From Boswellia sacra (taxonomy: Eukaryota; Streptophyta; Magnoliopsida; Sapindales; Burseraceae), in contig SNVD02011027.1 in assembly GCA_013180625.2 (NCBI GenBank), positions 434,001-498,000 on the forward strand: a stretch of DNA of 64,000 nucleotides. The letters run 5' to 3'. Numbering within the stretch: position 1 is the stretch's first letter; every line of letters begins with the position of its first letter. Below are positions 33,130-43,476 of the stretch, piece by piece. Under the pieces are notes generated by a model that saw only the letters and a program-made list of their open reading frames with translations, was not told where the DNA came from and did not search any database. A program made the position numbers and the translations under genes.

Positions 33130-33830
33130 GTGATTATGGCTCACATCTTTCTCTGGTTTTACGTCTAGTAACAGCTGAAACACCTTCTATGAGTTTGGGA
33201 TATGCTTCCCATCTAATTTTCGCATAAATTGGTAAAACAAGGCCGTTTTGAGTCAGATTCATGAGACTATAGCGTTCCCCTTCTTCTTGAAATTGCGTCC
33301 ATAATCTTAAAATCTCTCGATGCACAAGTTCACAAGGATGCGTCTCAAGAGTCAACAAGATATTATCTAAAGACTCCTTACTCAGTCCATCCTTAATGAA
33401 CTGAATCTTATCTTCTCGATTTACAAACACAAGTCCTAAAGAGCAACATCGCTTGTTACAGGTCCATCGTGCACATTTGTGATAAACTTGTAATTTATTT
33501 GCTCTTCACTTTTTTGCATAAGAGCTTTTACCCAAATCAGGGATAAAGGAAAAAAGGCTTTTGAACATTCATTAGATAATCAGACTTTGGCTTCAATTAA
33601 CCATCATAGATCAAAAGGTAAACCCATGAGCATTAGCAATTTTAACCTCTCAATTGTAAATTTTGAATAATGCATTTGGAGGAAGAAAAGGAAAATGTTT
33701 ACAAAGGTTTGAAAGAGAAAAGTTGAATGCAAGATTTTTGTTTGGGTTATAGCTTTTAAGGAACTAAAAAACCAACTTAAATAGTCACGGATTACCATGT
33801 CTGCCACTTAACCAGGAAATAAAATAAAAC
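33130..33830 (-). pseudogene. Unrecognised extra ORF of Athila-2 (basic stretch plus Cys cluster)
   Basis: Frames 33807-33604 and 33430-33134 with broken sequence between them encode parts of one protein found better preserved at 43477-44080. Visible parts are a Leu-rich N-terminal segment (FTIERLKLLMLMGLPFDL), a broken middle with HKCARWTCNKRC (near 33450-33470), and a C-terminal part IQFIKDGLSKESLDNILLTL...THPCELVHREILRLWTQF. I do not recognise the protein with confidence. The layout (short hydrophobic segment, basic run, C-x2-C-x4-C-x3-C cluster) faintly resembles the small Cys-rich nucleic-acid-binding proteins of some plant RNA viruses. This is only a hypothesis. A TATTTAAG box precedes it. 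Confidence 0.55.
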
Positions 33831-33930
33831 ACGCAAAAGAAAATAAAAGCAAAAATAGAAAATAAACTAAAAAATATGGTACAGACAGATTGAACTTGAT
33901 TAATTGTGATAGACAGAAGGCACAAGAGAG

Positions 33931-34314
33931 ATCTACTCGAGATACATAAACTGACTTCGCCTTTCCATATAATTTTTCAATCGTTGCCCATTAACTTTGA
34001 AAATTCGCTCATCGGTAGGGTCCTTAATCTCGACCGCTCTATTAGAAAAAACGTGCTTTACCATAAATGGCCCAGTCCATCGAGATCTCAACTTTCCAGG
34101 ATGTAAATGCAATCGAGAATCATAAAGATCAACCCATTGATTTAGTTCAAAGTTTTTTCTCAAGATTTGTTTGTCATAAGCCGCTTTCATCTTAGCTTTG
34201 TAGATCTTGGAGTTGTCATAGGCATCATTCTGCAATTCTTCTAGTTCTGATAATTGTAACTTTCTTTGAAGACCTGCAAGACTCAAATCGAGTTAAGGGC
34301 TTTAACAGCCTAAT
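33931..34314 (-). pseudogene. pol: Athila-2 integrase C-terminal part
   Basis: The frame 34286-33933 has [20 protein letters not shown], then [40 protein letters not shown] and a short tail to MYLE. This is the C-terminal domain of Athila/gypsy integrase. The upstream part stops at the junction near 34314, where plus-strand Tat LTR begins. The C-terminus (KVNGQRLKNYMER) is complete here, unlike in Athila-3. Confidence 0.87.
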
Positions 34315-35465
34315 AAGCTTGATGTTCTAGCATAAAGGAAAGGGGTAAGAAGGAATTGAGAAAAAGTCTTGAAAATTGGCATGTGAATTAAAAAAATTCA
34401 TAAAAATTAATTAGAGAATAATTTAATGATGACTAATATACGGTTGCAAACCTATAGATGTCTAGTTTTTATAGAAATTTATAGACTACAAATCAGAGTT
34501 GAATTCCAAAAGTTATGCCCGATGGAACAAGCGAGGGTCAAAAAGGAACTTTGCAAAATGCTTAAATATCAAATTACCAAATTGGGGAATCACCAAGTAG
34601 CGATTCGACACGCCTCCCTAAGCTAGACGCTTCACCTACCTGACCTCAATTAGAACAAATAGAATGAGTCACCGAAGGATCAATGGGAGAATAGCCATCC
34701 GACTATCAAATAGCCGTCCGGCTATTGAGTGACAGCCGGTTGGCTATCTGACAGTTGCCAATGATTAAAAAAGGAAAATTTCATCAAGAACTTTCCATAT
34801 TTGATTCTTTCTTCCATTTTCAACTTCACCCCTTCACCTATATAAACCACCCTCCTCTTCACTTTTGAACATCCAGAAATCCTCTCTTCTCGCTCTCGAA
34901 GATGCAATCAAAAATTCAAGAAGTCTTTTCTAGTTTAATATTTTTTGAGCATTTTATATTGCTCTAAACCCAGAAAGGGTAAGTATTGAGAGGAGAGTTC
35001 TCCTCTCCCCTTTATTTCTTTCTTTTATTTTCATGCTTAGAATTAGGCATGTGAAGGATGGTTTATGCTCAGAAAAAGCATATCTGGGATTTATTTTAAT
35101 GCATAGAAGTATGCTAGGGGTTATTATGAATTGTTCTAACCCTTGATTCTTTTGCAAGATGAATAAGCTCGTGAAGGTAAGTCCGCTTTCCCTATTTTAC
35201 TATAAACATGTTTAAGAATTTACTTTCTTTGCGAATGCTTAGAAACATGATAGGAGTATTTATATTTACTTTGATAAATGCTAGGAAATGCATAGAATAG
35301 TTAAAAATTGTCATATTACCCTTGAATGACTTGTTTGATGTTGATTGCTTGAAGTAGGCTAGAATATGCCATGTTGAATTAATATGAATAATTATAAATC
35401 ATGCTAGAATAGCAATGGATGGAATACCATGATAGAATTTATCAAATCTAGGCCAGAATGCAATT
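34315..35465 (+). repeat. Tat-C 5' LTR, middle part only
   Basis: Starts inside the LTR ('ggggtaagaaggaattgag') and runs to 'tttatcaaatctaggccagaatgc', matching 49312-50365. It lacks roughly the first 120 bases and the last 700 of the family LTR. The GC-rich patch lies at 34635-34755 and a TATA box at 34838-34847. It is joined directly to the Athila-2 integrase on the left and to Tat internal sequence on the right, so both edges are rearrangement points. Confidence 0.65.
34838..34847 (+). promoter_or_regulatory. TATA box of Tat-C LTR
   Basis: CTATATAAAC followed by CACCCTCCTC; the same box CTATATAAAC is at 49693-49702 in the next LTR. It lies about 85 bases after the GC-rich patch, giving a consistent promoter layout. 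Transcription should start about 30 bases downstream. Confidence 0.7.
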
Positions 35466-35750
35466 CATGTTCAAAAGTGAAAAAACGTAAGGGACCAAGA
35501 ATTGTCTAGTTATCTTGAATAAGAAATTAAAGAAGGGGACAATGAATTGCCCTTGTCATTTTGAAAATCATTGTAGATATTATCTCAATCATCTCAAAAG
35601 AAATGTAAGAAATGGTGCTAGATAGCCTCTTTTGTAGCCAAATCTAAAAAAAAAAAGCCTGCTAAGTAAAAAACCTTAAAAGCAACTTAGACAAAAATTA
35701 AGGCAAGGCTGTTGAGCTGAAAAGCTGAAAAGGGCAGCTTAGATAATAGT
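35466..35750 (+). other. Unassigned Tat-C internal sequence
   Basis: No gene seen. A junction near 35465-35480 separates it from the LTR. It contains an A-run at 35647-35658 and leads into the 'gcttagg/aaaagcctgctaag' repeats shared with 58400-58640. It is probably part of the Tat internal region after a large deletion that removed gag-pol. Confidence 0.45.
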
Positions 35751-35960
35751 TAGGGCATAAAAAAAAAAAAGAAGAAGAAAAAGCCCGCTGAGTTTAAAAC
35801 TTGGAAAGGGTAGCTCAAGCAAAAGTTAGGACAAGCTTGCTAAGTTGAAAATCTAAAGAGGACGACTTAGGCAAAAAATAGAAGCATTACAAAAAGAAAA
35901 AAAATGATTGAACCTACTAAGTCGAAAATCTCAAAGGACAGTTTTAGGCAAAATCTTAAA
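35650..35960 (+). repeat. Degenerate ~60-bp tandem repeat in Tat-C internal region
   Basis: Units of the type 'gcctgctaagttgaaaaacc' plus 'ttaaaagcagcttaggcaaaa' recur near 35660, 35710, 35780, 35830 and 35900. The same block occurs at 58400-58640 in Tat-D. It marks equivalent positions in the two elements and lies in the antisense gene region. Confidence 0.65.
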
Positions 35961-36620
35961 AGAAAAACGTAAAGAAGTAGAAGACTGCCACTAAACTTCT
36001 GACGTGATTCAATTTTAACTTGATCCAATCTGATCAATCTCTCAGCTAAAATCAAGGAAACTATTGTGAAACTTTGGCCCGACCGAGGAATGATGAGCAC
36101 AAGTCCATATAGAGAGACCAATAGAAATTGTGTAAGAAGGAAGAACTGAAGAAGGCTAAGCCAATCGGATGTGCTCTTATCTATCATCTTAAGAAGACAT
36201 GATAGAAGATAATGTCACTCTACCATTTCTAGTGTAAATACTCATGAGAGAAATTAGAAAATCAAAAAGTTGACGAGACATCAATGGCATTGAATTGACA
36301 AGTGAGAAATGAATATGATGAAAAATTCCTTATACAAAGGGTAAAGCTTTGACCTATTATAACGAAAGATATGATCAAGAAAATCCCAAAAGGTTGTGCA
36401 ATCTTAAGAAAGGGGATGTCCAGCTTTATGTGTTGAAGGAATTTCAGATTGTAAAGATCGTTGGATTTGGGTTACTTCCAGTTGTCGTCCTTCAGAAGCC
36501 TTAGTATAGGCTAGAGAGTCTTGGAAGAAACTCAGACATCTTGAACTGTGAGAAGAGGCATTGAAATGGGTAAAGAAAAGTAGAAGGGAAAAAAAGGCCT
36601 ATAGGGAGAATCTTGACTTA
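35860..36620 (-). pseudogene. Tat-C antisense ORF remnant (plant-mobile-domain-like)
   Basis: Minus-strand frames aligned by eye with 59163-58600 of Tat-D: HIKLDIPFL (near 36420), VKALPFV*GIFHH (near 36340), then FDFLISLM and LILAERLIRLDQVKIESRQK (frame 36187-35867). Homology is through the Tat-D copy, which keeps the domain signature better. It is opposite in direction to gag-pol of its element, as known for antisense ORFs in Tat-lineage elements. Heavily broken. Confidence 0.5.
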
Positions 36621-37016
36621 TTATCAGCATCAACTTAAGAAATAGCAAAGATGCTCAACCCCCTAGTCCAAACGAGCAACCTCTTGACGACTCATCTAAT
36701 CCAAGAAAAAAGGAATCATATAGTTAGAAAAACTATTACGATAGGAGTCACGCAGACATGAAGCATAGAGTAACGTTTTACCTGGTACTAATGAGAAATT
36801 TATATAACATACCTATAGGAAGTAGCCTACGTGCAAAAGACTCATAGTACCCACATTGCATTGCATTGTATTGCCTTTTATGACTAACAAATTGATTGAA
36901 GAATGATAGGAAACATGAAAAATACATAGTTGGAAGACTTACCAGAATGGCATAAGCCCAAAAATGACTCAGTTTTATAGAATCACAACGTAGTATGAAA
37001 AACTAGGGATAACCAC
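36621..37016 (+). other. Tat-C internal sequence up to the Athila-3 insertion
   Basis: No intact gene. It continues across the Athila-3 insertion at 47685 ('accac' / 'actac' duplication), so 36621-37016 and 47685-49182 form one Tat 3' region. Confidence 0.6.
37012..37016. repeat. Target site duplication of Athila-3 (ACCAC / ACTAC)
   Basis: ACCAC precedes the 5' LTR; ACTAC at 47685-47689 follows the 3' LTR. There is one mismatch in five, consistent with an old insertion. Confidence 0.7.
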
Positions 37017-38423
37017 TGATAAAAGCATGAAAATACACTTTTAAGCATAAATAATTAATGCTAGTTGGTCAATATTGTAAAACTTTTATGATATTTTAGC
37101 ATAATTATTTTGCTTATGCCTTTTTTATATTTGTTTCATTTCTTTTGCATTTGTTTAGTCTTTATCTTGAAATAAAGTGTTGTCCCTAAATTGTGATTAA
37201 TGGAAATCATTTTGCAAGTTTAATAAAATGGATATAACTCTCAATCTATAAATCAAAATGAAGAGATTCTTGAACCTAGAGCAACATGACACAATCCTAC
37301 ACAAAGTTGAAGAACAATCAAAGCCCAAATCCAACATTTGATGGGCCGAAATTGAGACATAACAAAACTGATTTGTAGTTATTGCTCAGCCAAACCCATG
37401 TTCAATAGTTTAACTATATCTCAGAGAAGGCTTATCTAAATTGCATGAATATGGTGGCCATGAAAAGAGGAGACAAAAATCTATAACTTCCATATTTTCC
37501 ACAAAGCATAATTCAATTGTTTTGGTAGTAAAAAATGTGCTGCAAGTTGGTGGAAGGTTTGGTGGTCGAAAATGTGAAAGATTAGTTCATACTAAATAGT
37601 TCCATTTAATCACCTATATTAGGACAACTTGAGGAGTTGAATAAAAGAGGAGAAAAATCATTTGTTTATCATTGTATATTACAATTCTCTCTTGTATTTT
37701 CTTTTTAGAAATGATGGGAATGAATTGTAAGTTAGGCTAAAACTCTTGGTAAGGCTAGAGATGAACAAGCATGTATAGTTTATCTATTTCTCTACTTTGA
37801 TTCTTCCTCAAGGGCTATAAAGTTTGTATGTTTGTTTATGTGTTATACTCTTTCTCATATTGTGATTTCACTTTAATCCATAAATTATAATTCTCAATTT
37901 CATATAAATTCAGTCATTCTTTCTTTATGTGATTTGTGTTGAATTATAATTGTTACTGGTAGTTTAGTTTTATGAGTTAATCTTTTGCTGCAATATTATC
38001 AATTGATATATTGTCGCTTTTGGATAACTTGTAAGGATGAACATTGTTGGTAAATATTGCTTATAAAGAGTTTATGCATATCAAATACATGTGTTTATCA
38101 ATTACGATTTACTATACATATTTTCCAATTGATGGTTTGGGATGTGAATCTTTCAATTGGGTTATAATTGTTGAATCAAAGTGGGGATTAGATTTACAAA
38201 ATATATAAGTGATTCTCGATGCCTTACCTCTTAATTACCATGGATTGTTTCCATTTATTATACATTATAATCTCTTTATAACAAACACTTCAAAGTTAAA
38301 TTTTACATATTTATTGTCCTTTTAGTATTTTTGTTTTACTAACCTCTTTTGTTGAAAGTCTCCCTATGGATTTGACACCTCAACTTATACTATAATAGTC
38401 GCGATATATTTTGGGCGTAAAAA
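37017..38423 (+). repeat. Athila-3 5' LTR
   Basis: Starts TGATAAAAGCATGAAAATAC and ends TTGGGCGTAAAAA (the usual ...AAACA end has one change). It is 1,407 bp and matches 46284-47684. The TATA site has decayed to CCTATATTAGG near 37611. Confidence 0.9.
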
Positions 38424-38425
38424 AA

Positions 38426-38446
38426 TTTGGCGCCATTGCCGGGGGG
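38426..38446 (+). other. Primer binding site of Athila-3
   Basis: TTTGGCGCCATTGCCGGGG begins two bases after the LTR. This is the Athila-type site, known to be complementary to tRNA-Asp. It identifies the upstream LTR as the 5' one and supports the lineage call. Confidence 0.88.
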
Positions 38447-38684
38447 TGAAATAGACGAAAGATGGTTTATATTTTTTGTTTCTTTTTCTTGTAAAATTTC
38501 ATCTCTTAGTTTCTTTTCTTTTCTTTTGCCTAACTTTGCCTAACTCTAATGATTATTCTATTCCTTTTTCATTTTTTAATATTTTATTATCTTAATTATT
38601 CTTGTACTAAATTTTATTTTTACGCATGTAATTTTTTTTTAATTCCTAACTTTATAGTCTTTTAATATTGTTGTTTTATATTTG

Positions 38685-39120
38685 GAAGGTTGGCTTTGCC
38701 ACTTTGTTTGTTTTATTTTTTTTATTCTATATGTACTTGTCAAAGGTCGGCTTTGTTGCCTTGTCTCCTTTACTTGTCAAAGGTCTGCTTTGCTGCCTTG
38801 TTTGTTTTAGTTTTTTACTCTATATATATTTTTCAAAGGTCAGCTTTGCCACCTTGTTTCTTCTACTTGTCAAAGGTCGGCTTTGCCACCTTGTTTATTT
38901 TATTTTTTTATATTCTGCATAAACTTGTCAAAGGGCTTTGCCACCTTGTTTGTTTTATTTTTTTATTCTATATATACTTGTCAAAGTCGGCTTGCCGCCT
39001 TGTTTCTTTTAATTTTTTTTCTATTCTGCATATACTTGTCAAAGGTAGGCTTTGCCGCCTTGTTCGTTTTACTTTTTTATTCCGTATAATTGTCAAAGGT
39101 CAGCTTTGCCGCCTTGTTTC
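38685..39120 (+). repeat. Leader minisatellite of Athila-3 (about 9 units)
   Basis: Units of 'ttgtcaaaggtcggctttgc' plus 'cgccttgtttcttttatttt' and 'ttattctatata' recur from 38685 to 39120, about 35-75 bp each depending on filler length. The three overlapping ORFs here encode only the repeat in each frame. Athila-1 has four units at the same place. Confidence 0.8.
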
Positions 39121-39278
39121 TTTTAATTTTTTTCCTTTTTTTCTCTTATTCTCTATAACTTCTTTATCTTATTGCTTTTTTACTTTATTTGGGAACTTTC
39201 TTGTGTAAAAAAAAAAAAAAAAAAGAGACAAATTGTGAGGATGTATGAAGCAATCTAGAGACAAACGAGGGAGATTTA

Positions 39279-41030
39279 TGAAGAAATCAGAATTAGAACC
39301 ACAACAAGATTTTGCAGCCGAAGAAAATCCAATTCTTAGTTCTCTTCATCTTTTAATTCTTATACAATGAGCCAACATAAGGACAACCCTATTAAAACTC
39401 TAAAAGATTACTTGCATCCTACCCGTACGGCCATACGATCATGCATCATATTTCCACCCAACACACCAGAATTGGACTTTCACCCTGGGATGATACATCT
39501 TTTACCAAATTTCCATGCTTTAGATAGTGAAAACCCTTATATGCATGTTATGGAACCTTTCATAGTCACACCAATGCCATAGATTCTGTTAGGTTAAAAT
39601 TTTTGCCTTTCTCTCTAAAAGACAAAGCAAAGAGTTGGCTATACTCTTTAAGGCTGAGATCCATAGGAACTTGGGCAGAAATGACCCAAGTGTTTTTCAA
39701 CAAATATTTTCCACAACATAAGACTAACGACCTAAAAAGACATTTTCCCTTTCTCCCAAAAAGAGAGTGAAACCTTGTACCAAACTTGGGAAAGATTTAA
39801 AGAGTTGTTAAACATGTATCCTCGCCATGGGTATGAAAATTGCAGTTGGTTAGTTACTTCTATGAGGAACTCACAATTAGGAAGTGCCAATTTGTTGAGA
39901 TGATGTGTAATGGGGATTTCCTTCAAAAAGACCCTGAGGAAGCCATAGAATTCCTCAAAGACTTAGCTGAAAAAGCCTACACATGGACTAGACCTAGCAC
40001 TACAGATAACACAAATAGGTTACGACCTAGTGGAATTTACCATCTTAGGGACGACGACAACCTTAAATCCCAATTAGAAGTCTTAACTAAGGAATTGGAA
40101 GCCCTATAAACCAAAGATAGGAAGGTCACCCACACGGTTGCTAAGGTTGAATCACAAGATACATGTCTTGTTTGTGGAGGGATGGAACACTTAGCTCAGG
40201 ATTGCCCAACTTGCAATGAAATGAGAGGGGTGTATGAGGAACAATGTATTGCCTTAGGGATGTACAAAATGCCTTATTCACCCTATTCTAAAACCTACAA
40301 CCGTGGTTGGAGAAACGACCAAACTTTAGTTGGAAATCTAACCCCCAAAACAACAACTAATGGAAGCAGGAACAACAACCATCCAAGTCTTATGAAGCAC
40401 CTCAATACAATGCACCATAAGTTACGAATTCCTTAGAGGACATCTAACAAACATTTATGGAGGCCCAAAATAAGACTAACCAAAAATTTGAAACAGTTCT
40501 TGCACAAGTAGTGGAAGAGAACAAGGAGATCAAAAGTCAAATCACTAAGCTAACTAGGGCTTTGACTATAAAAGAGGGAGGTAAGTTTCCATCTCAAACT
40601 CAGTCTAATCCAAAGGGGCAACATATGGCACAAGCCTCTATTTCTGACTCACAAAAACTCAAAGAGGTATATGCCATCACTACTCGGGGTGGTAAGATTT
40701 TAAATGAGCCTACATTGCCAATCAACACAACCATGGAAAACAAAGATGTTCCCCTACAAAAAGAGGGCATTTTTTAAAAAGAAATTGAAAAGATATTTTT
40801 GATCCAGGTGCCTTTTCCCCGCGCTCTTAGATCTAATGGGAAAAACTAAAAAATTCAAGGTGAGATTCTAGAACACTTAAAACAAGTAAAGATTAATCTT
40901 CCCTTGTTGCATGTAATTAAATAGGTTCCGGCTTACACCAAAGTTATGAAGGATCTATGCACTATCAAAAGAAAGCACCATGTCAGGAAGATTACATTCG
41001 TGACAAAACAAGTAAGTGCAGTAATTGAAT
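39279..41030 (+). pseudogene. gag: Athila-3 gag with zinc knuckle, frameshifted
   Basis: The frame opens near 39279 (MKKSELEPQQDF), shifts near 39350, and runs through IIFPPNTPELDFHPGMIHLL and NPYMHVMEPF. It then continues in broken frames with LYSLRLRSIGTWAEMTQVFF and QLVSYFYEELTIRKCQFVEM (39840-40109). The zinc knuckle CLVCGGMEHLAQDC (C-x2-C-x4-H-x4-C) lies near 40166-40207. The C-terminal linker has EAQNKTNQKFETVLAQVVEE and AITTRGGKILNEP (40457-40777). This is the capsid/nucleocapsid precursor of the element, broken by at least four lesions. Confidence 0.87.
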
Positions 41031-41780
41031 AGAAAGCGCCACTCAAGTACAAAGATCCAGGGTGTCCTACAATTTCCTGCCAGATCGGGACACATGAATT
41101 CAATCAAGCATTGTTATACTTGGGAGCAAGTGTTAATCTCATGCCCTATTCTGGTTACTTACAATTAGGACTTGGATAGATCAAACCTGCTTTTGTAGTT
41201 CTACAACTGGCCGATCAATCAGTGAAGAAACTACGGGGAGTAGTTGAAGATGTTCTATTATAGATTGATAAATTTTATTACCCTGTTGATTTTTTTTGTT
41301 TTGGATACCAAGTTCGTGGTCAATATCGAGTCCAAAATCCCTCTTATTTTAGGGAGACATTTTCTTGGCACTGCTAACGCTTTTAGTAATTGCAGGAACG
41401 GTCTTATGAAATTATCATTTGGGAATATGACACTTGAGGTGAATATTTTCCATATTGGAAAGCAACCACGAGAAGAGGACGATTGCTACCATTCATATAT
41501 GATAGGCACACTTATCTTAGAAAAGGCTTACAGAAAACAAGATTCTGACTCTTTAGAATACCTTCTTGATTTTGATTTTGCTGATTTATTTTATCCTGAT
41601 GATACAACTAATGTGTTAGGTGTTTTTAACTCACAGGATAAAAGGACTCGCTTTTGGCAACCACGTTTTGAAGAATTGCCATGTGGAGGAGAGAAGCCAA
41701 AACCCTCTAACATAGAGGCACCAAAAGTTGAGCTTTTTCCACTGCCCAAAGGTTTGAAGCACCTATTCTTGGGAGAATTT
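41031..41780 (+). pseudogene. pol: Athila-3 aspartic protease region
   Basis: Near 41040-41200 broken frames read PGCPTISCQIGTHEFNQALL and LGASVNLMPYSGYLQLGLG; the residue before L-G-A is Tyr where Asp is expected, so the catalytic Asp appears lost. The open frame 41244-41870 continues with NIESKIPLILGRHFLGTANA, NGLMKLSFGNMTLEVNIFH and a Cys/Tyr-rich DDCYHSYMIGT block. It runs into the RT spacer LPKGLKHLFLGE, where the deletion joint lies. Confidence 0.83.
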
Positions 41781-42060
41781 AATCAAACCATTAAGGACAA
41801 GAAGGGTGTCAAAAATATTGTAGCAGATCATTTATCTCATCTTGAGTTCCATGATTCCACTATTATCTAACCCATTCAAGATGATTTCCCTAATGAACAT
41901 CTTTTCACTGTAAGCCAAGTACCTTGGTATGCACATATTGTAAATTACTTGGTTTGTGGAGAAGTTCCATCTAACTGGAGTGTACAAGATAAGCGTGAGT
42001 TCTTGGTTGAGGTATGCAATTTTTATTGGGATGATCCTTATCTTTTTAAATAATACACTA
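41781..42060 (+). pseudogene. pol: Athila-3 RNase H end and RNase H-integrase linker
   Basis: Directly after KHLFLGE the same frame reads FNQTIKDKKGVKNIVADHLSHLEF, which in Athila-1 lies about 2.3 kb of coding DNA further on (solo LTR excluded). RT and most of RNase H have therefore been removed by an in-frame deletion. The linker DDFPNEHLFTVSQVPWYAHIV follows after a stop, then the start of integrase. Confidence 0.85.
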
Positions 42061-43111
42061 GCCAAATTATGCAACGTTGCATTCTTGATAATGAAATTGC
42101 TAGTGTCTTAAACTTTTGCATAGCACTGCTTGTGGTGGTCATTTCTCAATAAAAAAGACTGCCACAAAAATTTTATAGTGTGGACTCTACTGGCCTACTT
42201 TGTTCAAAGATACTAACAATTTTTGTCGTTCGTGTGAAAAATGTGAAAAGCTGGGTGCTTTATCTCGCCATTATATGATGCCTATTAACTCTATTCTTGT
42301 TATTAAGATATTTGACTGTTGGGATGTTTACTTTATGGGAACCTTTCCTGCATCTTTTTGTTATCTTTACATTCTTCTAGCTGTTGATTATGTATCCAAA
42401 TGGGTGGAGGCTGTGGCTTGTCGTACTAATGATAACACAACCATGGTAAAGTTATTAAAAGAAAATATGTTGTCTAGGTATGGTATGCCACATGTCATCA
42501 TCAGTGACCAATGGACACATTTCTGTAACTGTTCTTTTGAAGCTTTGATGCGCAGGTTTGGTGTTCTTGGTAAGATTTCCACCGCATAACCATGTATAGA
42601 CAAATGGGCAAGCTGAGCTCGCAAATAGGAAAGTGAAGCAGATTTTAGAAAAGACTGTTAACCCAAACCACAAAGACTGGTCTTTACACCTTTCTGATAC
42701 ATTATGGGCATACCGCACTGCTTAAAAAACTATCCTGGAATGTTTCCATATCGCCTTGTTTATGGCAAAACTTGTCATTTACCTGTTGAGCTAGAACATA
42801 GAGCTTATTGGGCTGTTAAAGCCCTTAACTTTGATTTGACTGTTCTAAGTCTTCAAAGAAAGTTACAATTATCAGAAATAGAAGAATTGCAGAATGATGC
42901 CTATGACAACTCCAAGATCTATAAAGCTAAGATGGAAGCGGCTCATGACAAACAGATCTTGAGGAAGAACTTTGAGCTAAATCATCGGGTTTATCTTTAT
43001 GATTCTCAATTGCATTTACACCCTAGAAAGTTAAGATCTCGATGGACTGGGCTATTTATGGTGAAGCACATTTTTCCAAATGAAGCGGTGGAGATTGAGG
43101 ACCCCACCTAG
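42061..43111 (+). pseudogene. pol: Athila-3 integrase
   Basis: The HHCC part is broken (HCTACGGHFS near 42125; NFCRSCEKCEKLG at 42215). The core frame 42200-42589 has FDCWDVYFMGTFPASF, where the first catalytic Asp position reads Tyr, then VIISDQWTHFCN with the second Asp. Stops follow where the catalytic Glu should be. The frame 42704-43111 gives [20 protein letters not shown] and the C-terminal [20 protein letters not shown] domain. The final residues are lost by a frameshift near 43110. Catalytically dead. Confidence 0.88.
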
Positions 43112-43389
43112 GGAAAGCCGGTTTGTGTGTCTCAAGGAGATCTCTCTTATGCCTTCTGTTCTATCACAATTAATCAGGTTCTATCTGTCTGATCTATCTG
43201 TACCATATCTTGACTTTGTTTTTTCTTTTATTATTTGGTTGTCTTGCTTTTATTATCTGCCTACATCATATCTTGACTTTGTCTTTACTTTTATTATCTG
43301 TCTTACCATTTTTTTCCTTTATTTTTTGTTTATGCTTTTATTTTCTTTTGTGTGTTTTTATTTTATTTTTCGATTAGGTGATGAATATG

Positions 43390-43409
43390 CTACTCCGTGA
43401 CTATTTAAG
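43390..43409 (+). promoter_or_regulatory. TATA-like box upstream of the first extra ORF (Athila-3)
   Basis: CTCCGTGACTATTTAAGTCG lies about 70-80 bases before the ATG at 43477. The minus strand of Athila-2 keeps ATCCGTGACTATTTAAGTTG at the same place (about 33773-33792). A conserved TATTTAAG box suggests an internal promoter for the extra genes. Inference only. Confidence 0.4.
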
Positions 43410-43476
43410 TCGGTTTTCAATTCCCTAAAAACTTTAACTCAAACAAAAATTGTGCATTCATCTTTTCTCTTTCAAA

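Larger units (their letters stand above)
29515..34314 (-). mobile_element. Athila-2: 3' third of an Athila-like element
   Basis: On the minus strand: end of integrase (34314-33933), an unrecognised extra ORF (33830-33130), a LOG-like ORF (32929-32286), a noncoding stretch and the 3' LTR (30929-29515). The 5' two thirds are absent. The break near 34314 falls in the same short stretch of integrase as the break of Athila-1. Order and spacing match Athila-3 (43080-47684) exactly. Confidence 0.87.

Noticed and set aside
38668..39208. Three overlapping Phe/Leu-rich ORFs resembling membrane proteins
   Set aside because: They are the same minisatellite read in three frames in the Athila-3 leader; the copy in Athila-1 gives the same composition from the opposite ORF set.
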